64,000 nucleotides of DNA from positions 124,001 to 188,000 of the forward strand of contig NZ_JAAIXZ010000014.1 in NCBI RefSeq assembly GCF_010894435.1. The letters are read 5' to 3'. The position numbers and the translations under genes are program-made. Below, in pieces: positions 25,688 through 33,975 of the stretch (within the stretch, counting starts at the first letter, position 1; every line of letters begins with the position of its first letter). The notes below the pieces were generated by a model that saw only the letters and a list, made by a program, of their open reading frames with translations, was not told the origin of the DNA and made no database searches. Source of the DNA: Pyxidicoccus trucidator. GTDB lineage: Bacteria > Myxococcota > Myxococcia > Myxococcales > Myxococcaceae.

Positions 25688-27906
25688 TGGAGCTGCGCAA
25701 GCTCAAGGACAAGGCCACCGAAGCCTTCACCAAGGGCCGCTTCTCCAAAGCCGCGGAGCTGTACGAGGAGTACTGCCGGGCCGACCCGAAGGACCACCAG
25801 TCGCGCCTGCGCACGGGCGACGCGTGGGTCAAGGCGGGTCAACGCGACAGGGCCATCTCCGCGTACCAGTCCGCCGCCGAGGGCTTCGCGAAGGAGGGGT
25901 TCCTCCCGCGCGCCATTGCCGCGAGCAAGCTGATCCTGGAGTTGGACCCCGCGCACCGTGGCGTGCAGCAGATGCTCGCGGACCTGTACGCGCGGCGGGC
26001 GGCGCCGGCCGGGGCGAGGGCTCGTGGCCCCATGGGCAGCGCCTTCGCCGAGGCTCCGGCCCCGGAGCCCGTCGCGAAGTCCCGCCTGCCCGACGCGGTC
26101 CGGGCGGCCGTGGCGGAGATCAACCTGGATGTCGACGTCGAGCCTCCGGAGTCGCTGGTCGCCGGGGGTACGCCGGTGGACCTGTCCTCCGAGCTTCCCG
26201 CGGAGCTGTCGCTGTCCGTCGATGCGGCTCCGGGGGCTTCGGCGGGGGCGGAGGAGGAGGTCCTCCACTCCGTGAGCGTCGGGCTTTCGTACCTCGTGCC
26301 CGATGATGGGGCAGAGGCGCGCCCGGCGGCGCCGGAGGGTGATGAGCCCATTTTCATGGGCGTGGTCGTGGAAGAGGCGGAGCCCGTCGTGGAGGGCCAG
26401 GGGCTCTCAGAGGAGACGGACTCCAGCGCTCCGATGGCGGCTTCGGCGCCTGCCTCCGCGCCCGCCGAGGTACCGGTTCCCCCGGCGGTTGCGGCCCGCG
26501 CGCAGGAAACGGTCCGCGCGCAGGAGGCAGCCCGTCCCGCGTCGACCTCGTTGCCACCGGGCCTCCAGCCTCGCGCGTCGCAGCGGGTGGCCGTGCCGGC
26601 CGCGCTCCAGTCGCCTCCGCCTCCCGTCAACACGCCCCTGGCCGAGGCGCTGCCTCCGGTGCGGACGCCCAGCGGAAAGTGGCAGGCACTCTCGTCGCCC
26701 ATCGCGGATTCAAGCGCCGCGGCCCCCCCGAGCTCCGCGACGCCTGTTCCCGCGGAGTCCGTGGCCCCCGCATCCTCTGCACCCCCGGGCCTGCGCCCCC
26801 GCCGCGCCGAGCCGCTGCCTCCCGCTGGCGCCACCGCGCTTCCGCTCCGCGAGCTGTCCCCGGAGCTCGGGGCGTCGCTTCGCGCCTCGGCGGTGTCCTC
26901 CTTCACGGAATTGGAGCTGGAGGGCGACTCGCTGCTGCACGCGGTGGAGCTCGCCGCCCAGGCGGGCTTGAGCCAGCGCGCCGCCATGTCCGCCTCGCCC
27001 GTCGCGGACGAGGAAGAGGTCTACAGCCTCACCGAGGAGGTCGCCTCCGACGGGCGCTCGGTGGAAGAGCTGCCCACCGTCCCGCTGTTCTCGGACCTGC
27101 CGCGCGACGCGTTCATCGAGCTCTTCGAGCGCTGCCCGCTGCGCCGCTTCGGCCCGGGGGAGCGCATCATCGAGCAGGGCTCTCACGGCGACGCCTTCTA
27201 CGTCATCTGCGAAGGCACCGTGCGCGTCTTCCGGACGGAGGGCGGCCAGCGCCAGGACCTCGCCACGCTGGAGGGCGGCGCGTGCTTCGGTGAGATGGCG
27301 CTGCTGTCCGGCGCGGCGCGCACGGCCTCCGTCGAGGGTGCGTCCGAGGACACGCAGCTCCTGGAGATCTCCGCGCCGGTGCTCGCCGAGCTGTCCCGCA
27401 GCTACCCGCTGGTGGCCCAGGCCCTCAAGAAGTTCTGCCGGCAGCGGCTGCTGACCAACGTGATGAACACCTCGGCGCTGTTCCGGCCCTTCAACCGGAA
27501 GGACCGGCGCACGCTGGTGGAGCGCTTTCGCGCGCGCGACGTCGAGCGCGACGACGTCATCATCCGCGACGGCGACCAGACGGACGGCCTCTACGTGGTG
27601 CTGTCCGGCGAGGTCGAGGTGAGCAAGGACGGCCACCTGCTGACGCGGCTGAAGGAGGGTGACCTGTTCGGGGAGATCTCCCTGCTGCAGAAGACGCCCG
27701 CCACCGCGACGGTGTCGGCCGCCCGGCACACCACGCTGCTGCGGCTGCCGCGCGCGGACTTCGACGCGCTCATCTCCAGCCACCCTCAGATCCTGGTGCT
27801 CATCTCCGAGCTCAGCGACGAGCGCCTGCGCCGCACCCAGCGCGTGCTGGGCGAGGCCTCCGAGGGTGACCTGGCGGAGGGCGACGAGGATCTCATCCTG
27901 GTGTGA
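25687..27906 (+). CDS. TPR protein with two cyclic-nucleotide-binding domains
   Basis: A 739-aa protein. Residues 1-100 form TPR-like helices (KATEAFTKGRFSKAAELYEEY); residues 100-460 are long, acidic and Pro/Ala-rich linker. Residues about 465-590 and 595-720 are two cNMP-binding beta-barrels: GERIIEQGSHGDAFYVICEG...GGACFGEMALLSGAARTASV and DVIIRDGDQTDGLYVVLSGE...EGDLFGEISLLQKTPATATV, both with the FGE(M/I)xLL phosphate-binding cassette. The first has R-T-A-S and the second a T-A-T; the Arg needed for classic cAMP binding is in the first only, so the second may bind nothing or a different ligand. No DNA-binding or enzyme domain. Couples to the HEAT lipoprotein. Confidence 0.87.
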   Translation: MELRKLKDKATEAFTKGRFSKAAELYEEYCRADPKDHQSRLRTGDAWVKAGQRDRAISAYQSAAEGFAKEGFLPRAIAASKLILELDPAHRGVQQMLADLYARRAAPAGARARGPMGSAFAEAPAPEPVAKSRLPDAVRAAVAEINLDVDVEPPESLVAGGTPVDLSSELPAELSLSVDAAPGASAGAEEEVLHSVSVGLSYLVPDDGAEARPAAPEGDEPIFMGVVVEEAEPVVEGQGLSEETDSSAPMAASAPASAPAEVPVPPAVAARAQETVRAQEAARPASTSLPPGLQPRASQRVAVPAALQSPPPPVNTPLAEALPPVRTPSGKWQALSSPIADSSAAAPPSSATPVPAESVAPASSAPPGLRPRRAEPLPPAGATALPLRELSPELGASLRASAVSSFTELELEGDSLLHAVELAAQAGLSQRAAMSASPVADEEEVYSLTEEVASDGRSVEELPTVPLFSDLPRDAFIELFERCPLRRFGPGERIIEQGSHGDAFYVICEGTVRVFRTEGGQRQDLATLEGGACFGEMALLSGAARTASVEGASEDTQLLEISAPVLAELSRSYPLVAQALKKFCRQRLLTNVMNTSALFRPFNRKDRRTLVERFRARDVERDDVIIRDGDQTDGLYVVLSGEVEVSKDGHLLTRLKEGDLFGEISLLQKTPATATVSAARHTTLLRLPRADFDALISSHPQILVLISELSDERLRRTQRVLGEASEGDLAEGDEDLILV

Positions 27907-27924
27907 GGCGCAGGGCCTCCGGCG

Positions 27925-28686
27925 TCAGCGGACCTTCGCGAGGTAGTCGTCGCGAGTCACCAGGCCCCGCGTCTCCAGCAGCTCCAGCATCGCGCGCAGC
28001 GAGCGGGCCTGCTGCGCCACCATGCGCTCCAGGCTGGCCACCTGCTGCGAGAGGTCGTCGACGCGCTGGAGCAGCTCGCTCTCACGCGGCGCGGGCGTGG
28101 GGTGCGCCGTCGCGCGCCCGGTGACGATGAGGGGCTCCGACTCGGAGGGCGGGGCGAGCTCGAAGGTGGGCTCGTCCATGCCGAACGTGAGCGGGGTGGC
28201 CGTGGGAGAGGTGACTTCCCCATGGTAGTTGCGGCGGATGGCGCGCTCGATGGACGACGCGGCCGCGACGACCACTTGAATGCGCTGGCCGGTGTGGAAG
28301 GCCAGCTCCTGGAGGGACTCCACGTTGGTGGGGTCGGCCGTGGCGACGGTGAGCACCTTGTTGAGCGGGTCCGCGGCGGTGGGGAAGACGGTGTAGCGCT
28401 CGGCGATGTCCGCGCGGACCGCCTGGAGGGCCACGGGGGAGGGCGTGTGGGCCTCCAGGTCGACCGTGGGAATGGCGAGCTGCCGGGAGAGGGCGTGGAC
28501 CATGGAGTTCTCGTCCACGAAGCCCATCTGCACCAGGGTGAGCCCCAGCTTGCCGCCCCACTTGCGTTGCTCCGCGAGGGCGGAGCGAAGCTCCGTCTCC
28601 GTCAGCAGGCCGGCGTCCATGAGAATCTCCCCGAGCCGGCGCTTGCGACCAGGGAGGGAAACAGGGGGCGGGGTAGGCGTACTCAC
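27925..28686 (-). CDS. GspE N-terminal (MshEN)-domain protein
   Basis: A 253-aa protein beginning at GTG (VSTPTPPPVSLPGRKRRLGE). Residues 15-150 form one MshEN/GspE-N domain (LGEILMDAGLLTETELRSAL ... AIPTVDLEAHTPSPVALQAV), the c-di-GMP-binding fold of type II secretion/type IV pilus ATPases. It has no ATPase domain, and its C-terminus is a coiled coil (LLQRVDDLSQQVASLERMVA). It is divergent from the following lipoprotein. A c-di-GMP or secretion-related regulatory role is inferred from the family. Confidence 0.82.
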   Translation of the reverse strand: MSTPTPPPVSLPGRKRRLGEILMDAGLLTETELRSALAEQRKWGGKLGLTLVQMGFVDENSMVHALSRQLAIPTVDLEAHTPSPVALQAVRADIAERYTVFPTAADPLNKVLTVATADPTNVESLQELAFHTGQRIQVVVAAASSIERAIRRNYHGEVTSPTATPLTFGMDEPTFELAPPSESEPLIVTGRATAHPTPAPRESELLQRVDDLSQQVASLERMVAQQARSLRAMLELLETRGLVTRDDYLAKVR

Positions 28687-28788
28687 GGCGGCGGAGCATA
28701 CCAGTGGACGACGACGGGGAGCCCCAAAGGGTGAGGGTACGGCCGGGTAGGAGCATGAAGGCGGAACTTGCGATACAACTGCGGGTGA

Positions 28789-29622
28789 ATGACACGGTGC
28801 CTCCTTCTGCCTCTCGTGCTGGTACTCGCCAGCGGTTGTGCGTCCCAGCGGCTGGCCGGCGCGGACCTGGACCGCGTGCGGCGGCCCGCCTTCATCTCCC
28901 GCATCGAGGAAGGCGCGGGGCCCAAGAGCCTCGTGTTCCGCGAAGACTCGGCGTACGGCGGCAAGCTCAAGAAGCTGGAGCCGGTGGAGGCGGACCGGCG
29001 GCTCACGGTGAAGCTGCAGCAGGCCGTGACGCGCTTTGAAATCTCCGAGCGCATCCGCGTCAACACGCTGACCCAGCTTCCGCGCGAGTACCCGTGGACG
29101 CGCGTGGTGGACCCGGCCCGCGTGGCCTCGGTCCTGGAGAGCTTCCTCGTGGAGGAGGTGCCCGCCAACGCGCCGGACTATGACCTGGTCACTCCGCTGG
29201 GCGCGGACACCATCGTCGAGTTCGTCGTCCAGGAGTACGGCATGCGCAGCCAGGACGGCCGCGCCGGCGCCTACGTGCGCGGGTACGGGCGCATGTTCAC
29301 GCTGGATGGGCGCTCGGAGGTGTGGCGGCGCCCGTTCGAGGTGGACCAGGTGTCCGCGAAGGCCGAGCACCTGGACCCCTTCAAGGTGGGAAAGAACCCG
29401 GACCTGTTCCGCCAGGCGCTGACGAAGATGCTGGACGAGGTGGCCGAGGTCTTCGTGAAGGACCTCACCCCGAAGGACCGTCGGGGCGGCCCGCCGCTGC
29501 CGGACATGCCCACCACCGCCGCGCCGGACTCGGTGCCCGGCGTTGCCGACCAGCCCTCGCCGTCGCAGCCTCCCGAGCAGGAACTGCCCGCCGGGGAGCT
29601 GCCGGACCCGGACCCGGAGTAG
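28789..29622 (+). CDS. Hypothetical lipoprotein
   Basis: A 277-aa protein with lipobox LASGC after a hydrophobic leader (MTRCLLLPLVLVLASGC). The mature part alternates beta and helix (RRLTVKLQQAVTRFEISER, TPLGADTIVEFVVQEYGM) and ends in a Pro/Glu-rich tail. The pattern is reminiscent of outer-membrane assembly lipoproteins, but I recognise no family. Outer-membrane localisation is likely by signal. Confidence 0.8.
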   Translation: MTRCLLLPLVLVLASGCASQRLAGADLDRVRRPAFISRIEEGAGPKSLVFREDSAYGGKLKKLEPVEADRRLTVKLQQAVTRFEISERIRVNTLTQLPREYPWTRVVDPARVASVLESFLVEEVPANAPDYDLVTPLGADTIVEFVVQEYGMRSQDGRAGAYVRGYGRMFTLDGRSEVWRRPFEVDQVSAKAEHLDPFKVGKNPDLFRQALTKMLDEVAEVFVKDLTPKDRRGGPPLPDMPTTAAPDSVPGVADQPSPSQPPEQELPAGELPDPDPE

Positions 29623-29635
29623 CCCGCTTTCGCGC

Positions 29636-30883
29636 TCAGAACAGCGCGTGCTCCGCGAGGAGCACGGCCAGCCCGACGACGAAGCTGACCAGGGTGACGG
29701 GCACCCCCACGCGCAGGTAGGCGAGGAAGGTCATGTTCACCTTCCCGCGCGCGGCCTCGAAGACGATGAGGTTGGCCACGCTGCCCACCAGCGTGAGGTT
29801 GCCGGCCAGCGTGGAGCCCAGCGCGAGCACGTGCCAGCCCAGCTCGACGTTCTGCAGCGTGGGCACCCACGTGCGCGCGAGCATGACGAAGGGCACGTTG
29901 CTGAAGAGGTTGGACGCCACCAGCGTCAGCCCCGCGAAGCCGAGCGTCTCGCGCCAGGGCGGGCCGGCCATGAGGGGCGAGAACAGCGCGCGGATGTCCT
30001 CGGCCCAGCCGTGCTTGTTCACGCCGTAGACGACGACGAAGAGGCTGGCGAAGAAGAGGAGCAGCACCCAGTCCACGCGCTCCAGCGCCTCGCGCGGCTC
30101 GCGGCGGGACAGGGCCATGACCAGGGCGGCGCCGGCCAGGGCGCTCCAGCTCATGGGCAGGCCGGCGAAGAAGGCCGCCACGACTCCGACGAGCACGGCC
30201 AGGGTGAGTGCCAATAATCCCCGGTCCACCGGAGGCGGGGGAGGGTGCGCCTCGAAGCGCTTCGTGGGCAGGTCGTACCGGAAGATATAGACGAGCGCGC
30301 CGGTGACGATGGCGGTGGAGATCAGCGCAGGCAGGGCCATGTACGCGGCGAAGCTGGCGTAGGACAGGCCCGAGGCACCCTGGATGAGCATGTTCTGCGG
30401 GTTGCCGGTAAACGTCGCCACCGAGCCGCTGTTGCTGCCCATGCACACCGCGAGCAGGTAGGGAACGGGCGGCAGGCGCGCGTCCTCCACCGTGGCGAGC
30501 ACCAGCGGCGTGAGCATCAGGCACACGGTGTCGTTGACGAGGAAGGCCGACAGCACCGCGGAGATGAAGGTGACGGCCACCAGCAACAGCCGGGGCGTGT
30601 GGGCCTTGCGCACGGCCCAGGCTCCGGCGGTGCGGAAGAAGGCCGCCTGCGACAGGTAGGCGGCCAGCAGCATCATCCCGAGCAGCAGGACGATGGTGTC
30701 CCCGTCGATGGCGTGCCGGGCGGAATTCTCGCTGTGGTTGAAGACCTCGGCGGGTGTGACGACGCCGAAGACCACCATGAGCACGGCGCCGAGCAGCGCG
30801 CCGCCGGGCCGGTCCAGCTTCAGGAACGGAAGACGGGCCCCGGCGATGAAGACGTAGGTAAACAGGAAGATAGCGAGGGCCAC
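29636..30883 (-). CDS. SLC13/ArsB-type anion or cation transporter
   Basis: A 415-aa integral membrane protein starting at GTG with ten or more hydrophobic segments and no other domain. FLVNDTVCLMLTPLVL and GSNSGSVATFTGNPQNMLI are characteristic of the ion transporter superfamily (ArsB/NhaD/SLC13), the second being the SNSG...GNPQN signature of the inner hairpin loop. The second repeat has FSNVPFVMLARTW and GSTLAGNLTLVGSVANLIV. Substrate (dicarboxylate, arsenite or Na+/H+) cannot be told. Confidence 0.88.
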   Translation of the reverse strand: MALAIFLFTYVFIAGARLPFLKLDRPGGALLGAVLMVVFGVVTPAEVFNHSENSARHAIDGDTIVLLLGMMLLAAYLSQAAFFRTAGAWAVRKAHTPRLLLVAVTFISAVLSAFLVNDTVCLMLTPLVLATVEDARLPPVPYLLAVCMGSNSGSVATFTGNPQNMLIQGASGLSYASFAAYMALPALISTAIVTGALVYIFRYDLPTKRFEAHPPPPPVDRGLLALTLAVLVGVVAAFFAGLPMSWSALAGAALVMALSRREPREALERVDWVLLLFFASLFVVVYGVNKHGWAEDIRALFSPLMAGPPWRETLGFAGLTLVASNLFSNVPFVMLARTWVPTLQNVELGWHVLALGSTLAGNLTLVGSVANLIVFEAARGKVNMTFLAYLRVGVPVTLVSFVVGLAVLLAEHALF

Positions 30884-31029
30884 GGGCGCGGCACCCTATC
30901 CGAGAGTCCGCCGCCGCGCCGCATCCATCAATTGCATGGGATGTCGTGGAGGTGTCGTGCGAATGCCAGGCAGGCTGTCGCGGCGGTGTTGCCCGGTTGT
31001 CTCGCGCGGCTCCCCGAGGGAGCGCCCCG

Positions 31030-31045
31030 TGGCACGGGCATCGCC
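31030..31045 (+). promoter_or_regulatory. Candidate sigma-54 promoter P1 (TGGCACG-N4-TCGC)
   Basis: TGGCACGGGCATCGCC matches the -24 element TGGCACG exactly and the -12 TTGCW in three of five positions, with the invariant GG and GC at correct 10-base separation. It lies 149-164 bp before the precursor ATG. A sigma-54-type regulator gene lies 6 kb downstream. Confidence 0.45.
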
Positions 31046-31120
31046 TGCGGACCCATGGAATCTGGGGGGTTGCGACGACGGCGCCATGCGGGTCGGTCGA
31101 ATGCGCTCAAGAAAGCCCGG

Positions 31121-31136
31121 TGGTCCAGTGCTTGCT
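31121..31136 (+). promoter_or_regulatory. Candidate sigma-54 promoter P2 (TGG-N8-TTGCT)
   Basis: TGGTCCAGTGCTTGCT has a perfect -12 TTGCT and a partial -24 (TGG kept, CAC as TCC), with correct GG-N10-GC spacing, ending 57 bp before the ATG. It is nearer to the gene than P1 and gives a shorter leader. Confidence 0.4.
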
Positions 31137-31193
31137 CATGCTCACGAACGAAGCCCTCGGTCGTGGGGGCCTGTTCTCGGAGGCGGAAACGTC

Positions 31194-31622
31194 ATGACGC
31201 TGCTGGACTATCTCATCGAGGTTTCGCAGGACCCCATGAAGGAAGAGATGTTCAAGAAGTTCCGCGCCCATGCACTCGAGAATGTGGCGCTTGCTTCCGA
31301 GGACAAGCAGTTGTTGCTCGACAACAACTGGAAGGCCATCTCGCAGAAGCTCGGCAACAAGGTGTTGATCATCATCTACGAAAATCTGCGGGTGACGCTC
31401 CCCGAGTTCATCAACGCCCTAGCCCGGAGCGAGCAGTTGAAGGCGAGCTTCATGGCGGACTCCAGTGCCTTTCTCAAGTCCGTGGACTTGGAGGCCCACG
31501 ATAGGGAGCTGCTGACCCGAGGCATCATCACCGAGGTCGAAAACGCGCTCGGCAGGCAGTTGGAGGGTCCGCTGCTCGTCGCCTTCCAGAAGGGCGGCAA
31601 CTCCCAGGGTTCCGGCGCCTGA
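31194..31622 (+). CDS. Probable split-borosin precursor with two clasp-like halves
   Basis: A 142-aa protein with two similar helical halves. Residues 3-53 (LLDYLIEVSQDPMKEEMFKK ... ASEDKQLLLDNNWKAI) and 70-123 (LPEFINALARSEQLKASFM ... EAHDRELLTRGIITEV) each resemble the borosin-binding/clasp domain of SonA and of the C-terminus of OphMA. Each half is followed by a hydrophobic strand: KVLIIIY (56-62) and GPLLVAF (125-131), the place of the N-methylated core in split borosins. The tail is QKGGNSQGSGA. It is 10 bp before the methyltransferase gene. No protease site is obvious. Identification rests on the neighbour and the helical pattern; which strand is the core is inference. Confidence 0.7.
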   Translation: MTLLDYLIEVSQDPMKEEMFKKFRAHALENVALASEDKQLLLDNNWKAISQKLGNKVLIIIYENLRVTLPEFINALARSEQLKASFMADSSAFLKSVDLEAHDRELLTRGIITEVENALGRQLEGPLLVAFQKGGNSQGSGA

Positions 31623-31632
31623 GCGAGCGACC

Positions 31633-32442
31633 ATGATCGCCAACCCGACTTCGCATTCAACTCCTGGGGGAAGGCTGGTGGTGGTGGGGACCGGGATCCG
31701 GACCGGTGCTCACCTGACCCCCGAAGCCGCCTACTGGGTCCGGTGCGCCGACAAGGTGTTCCATGTCGTGTGCGATCCAGTGAGCGAGGCACTGCTCCGG
31801 GAGCTCAATCCGCGAGCGGAGTCGCTCGTGGGGCTCTATGCCGAGGGCAAGAGCCGCCTGGAGACCTACCGGGCGATGATCCAGCGCACCGTGGCAGCCG
31901 TGGAGGAGGGGTTGCTGGTGTGCCTTGCGGCCTACGGGCACCCAGGCGTGTTCGCCTGGCCGACGCACGAGTCCATCCGACTCGCTCGTGCGAAGGGGTA
32001 CGAGGCCACCATGCTGCCAGGCATCTCCACCGAGGACTGCCTGTTCGCGGACCTCGGGGTGGACCCCGCGACCCACGGATGTCAGAGCTACGAAGCGACG
32101 GACTTCCTCCTTCGCCGACGCCGGTTCGATCCATCCGTGCCGCTCGTCCTGTGGCAGGTCCACATGATTGGCGAGCGGAATTTCCGCCCCGAGGGTTGTG
32201 ACCGCGCACGCATCCAGATCCTCGCGGAGGTCCTTGGAAGCCACTACGGCACGAGCCATGAGGTGGTCTGCTACCAGAGCCCCCAGCTGCCCATCCAGGA
32301 GCCCACGCTGACCCGAGTGCCCCTGTCCGATCTGGGGACGCACGCGGAGCTGATCTGGACGCTCTACGTCCCCCCCCGAGAGCAGCCCAACGTCGATAGC
32401 GAGATGGTGCTGCGCCTCGGGCTGAGTGCTGCCCTCGGCTGA
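31633..32442 (+). CDS. Borosin-type peptide backbone alpha-N-methyltransferase
   Basis: A 269-aa SAM-dependent methyltransferase of the tetrapyrrole-methylase-like class that includes OphMA and SonM. VVVGTGIRTGAHLT (residues 16-29) is the SAM loop; NP..VGLYAEGKSRLETY gives R75 and Y79, equivalent to the catalytic Arg/Tyr of OphMA (R72/Y76). YGHPGVFAWP (101-110), MLPGISTEDCLFAD (127-140) and YEATDFLLR are near-identical to the family. It lacks the C-terminal clasp and core of fused borosins, so it acts on a separate substrate, the upstream protein. It would transfer methyl from SAM to backbone amides. Confidence 0.9.
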   Translation: MIANPTSHSTPGGRLVVVGTGIRTGAHLTPEAAYWVRCADKVFHVVCDPVSEALLRELNPRAESLVGLYAEGKSRLETYRAMIQRTVAAVEEGLLVCLAAYGHPGVFAWPTHESIRLARAKGYEATMLPGISTEDCLFADLGVDPATHGCQSYEATDFLLRRRRFDPSVPLVLWQVHMIGERNFRPEGCDRARIQILAEVLGSHYGTSHEVVCYQSPQLPIQEPTLTRVPLSDLGTHAELIWTLYVPPREQPNVDSEMVLRLGLSAALG

Positions 32443-32448
32443 GGACGA

Positions 32449-33969
32449 ATGACCATGGCACCGACCGAGACCATCACGAAGCGCGAGCAGCTCGTCACCG
32501 CGCTCTACGATGCCGCGGAGCTGGAGCACACGCTCTGCTGCCAGTACCTCTTCGCGGCCTTCTCGCTGAAGGCCCGCAAGGAGGAATGGCCAGGTGACGC
32601 CGTCGCCTGGGAGTGCGTGCGCGAGTGGAAGAGCCGCCTGTTGCTGCTCGCCCGCCAGGAGATGGTGCACCTGGGGGTCGTCTGCAACCTGCTCAGCGTC
32701 GTCGGAGGAGCACCGCATCTGGAGCGGCCGAACTTCCCGATGCCAGCGCCGCTCTTCATGCCCGATCAGAGGTTCGACCTGCTGCCCTTCAACGAGGAGG
32801 CTCTCGACCGGTTCATCCTCGTGGAGCGACCTCGTGACTCGGACAGTGATGGCGCACCACAGCCGACGGTGCCGCTCCCTCGGCCGGCGCTGAAGGTCAG
32901 GCAGGATCGGCATACCGGGGCTGTCAGTATCTGCGCCGTGGAGCCCGGTACTCGCTTCGAAGGGGAGGAACTGCTCCCGGATGACGAGTTGATCCGCATC
33001 GACAACCGGGAGCTCACCGCCGCCCGACAGTGTGAGTTCCTGAAGGAGGCCAAGCCCGGGACTGTGGTGCCGATTGAAGCACGCAGGAAGGGGTGCCAGC
33101 AGCCACTCCACACGAAGGTGGCACTGGACGCCGGCTTCAGCCGTCCGCTGCTTGGCTACGACAGCGTCGCCGACCTCTACGAGAAGATTGACGTAGGACT
33201 GGGGCTCCTTGCCGGGACGAAACCCAACCAGCTCCTGGTCAACCGGGGCGAGGGACAGATTACCAACGAGAGCTTCAACTACCCCACCAGCCAGGTCGTC
33301 CACGACATGTTCTTCCCGAAGATCAAGGACCTCAAGTCAGCAAGGGGGGCAATCCAGTTCGTCCAGAAGCAGGGGGAAGGGACCCTGAAGGAAGGCGGCC
33401 ACCATGCGCTTCTCCTGCAGACGCGGAAAGAACTCATCCAGATGCAAGCGACCCATGGGCCTGCTTTCACCCCTGCTCGACCCGTGCGCTCCAATCCACA
33501 GGCGCGCGAGGACCTGTCCCGTGAAGGCGCTGCCTTCATCGAACAGCACGAGGCCAGAGACGTGGCCCTCCTGCTTAACTACGCCTACGAGACGATGCTG
33601 ATGATGCTGGTCCGCCTGTATGCGGATGCGGGCCGGGACAGCTCCAAGCAGTTCATCGTGCTCCGCGATACCGCGCTCAGGTCCATCATGACGATGGTCA
33701 TCCGTCCGCTGGGCGAAGTGCTCACGGAGCTGCCGGCCTCGGAGGATGGAAAGTGGATGGCGGGTGCCTCCTTCGAGATCGACAGCCGCATACCGCTGAT
33801 CCACAACACCAAGGCCGCGTGGGCCATCTTCCAGGAACGGCTGACGAACCTGGCCGAGCGGTCGAAGAAGATGTGCGGACGCACGGGCGTTCTCGAGAGG
33901 ATGAACTACGTCCATCAGAATCTGGACTGCCTCGCCAGGGACCTGGGCGTGAGACTCAAGGAGAAGTGA
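32449..33969 (+). CDS. VioB/RebD-type ferritin-like protein
   Basis: A 506-aa protein whose first 90 residues match the ferritin-like domain found in VioB and RebD and in standalone relatives: ALYDAAELEHTLCCQYLFAA with E24, E26 and H27, and RQEMVHLGVVCNLL with E71xxH74, candidate di-iron or structural ligands. The middle (about 160-340) has no clear family. A second helical part has FIEQHEARDVALLLNYAYE and a mixed C-terminus. Start ATG follows GAGGA. It is 6 bp after the methyltransferase stop, so it is a likely tailoring enzyme of the same pathway (oxidation or dimerisation, inference). Confidence 0.78.
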   Translation: MTMAPTETITKREQLVTALYDAAELEHTLCCQYLFAAFSLKARKEEWPGDAVAWECVREWKSRLLLLARQEMVHLGVVCNLLSVVGGAPHLERPNFPMPAPLFMPDQRFDLLPFNEEALDRFILVERPRDSDSDGAPQPTVPLPRPALKVRQDRHTGAVSICAVEPGTRFEGEELLPDDELIRIDNRELTAARQCEFLKEAKPGTVVPIEARRKGCQQPLHTKVALDAGFSRPLLGYDSVADLYEKIDVGLGLLAGTKPNQLLVNRGEGQITNESFNYPTSQVVHDMFFPKIKDLKSARGAIQFVQKQGEGTLKEGGHHALLLQTRKELIQMQATHGPAFTPARPVRSNPQAREDLSREGAAFIEQHEARDVALLLNYAYETMLMMLVRLYADAGRDSSKQFIVLRDTALRSIMTMVIRPLGEVLTELPASEDGKWMAGASFEIDSRIPLIHNTKAAWAIFQERLTNLAERSKKMCGRTGVLERMNYVHQNLDCLARDLGVRLKEK

Positions 33970-33975
33970 CAGGTC

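Larger units (their letters stand above)
30884..31193 (+). promoter_or_regulatory. 310-bp regulatory region of borosin operon
   Basis: No gene is supported here. Two sigma-54-like elements are listed separately (31030-31045 and 31121-31136). The region also separates the divergent transporter gene. An open frame running through into the precursor gene would encode a basic, cysteine-rich leader with poor codon pattern and is rejected as coding. Confidence 0.5.

Noticed and set aside
30936..31193. N-terminal extension of the borosin precursor
   Set aside because: The frame stays open, but it encodes a basic, Cys-rich sequence unlike any leader, while ATG 31194 begins exactly at the clasp-like domain and sigma-54-like promoters lie inside the extension.
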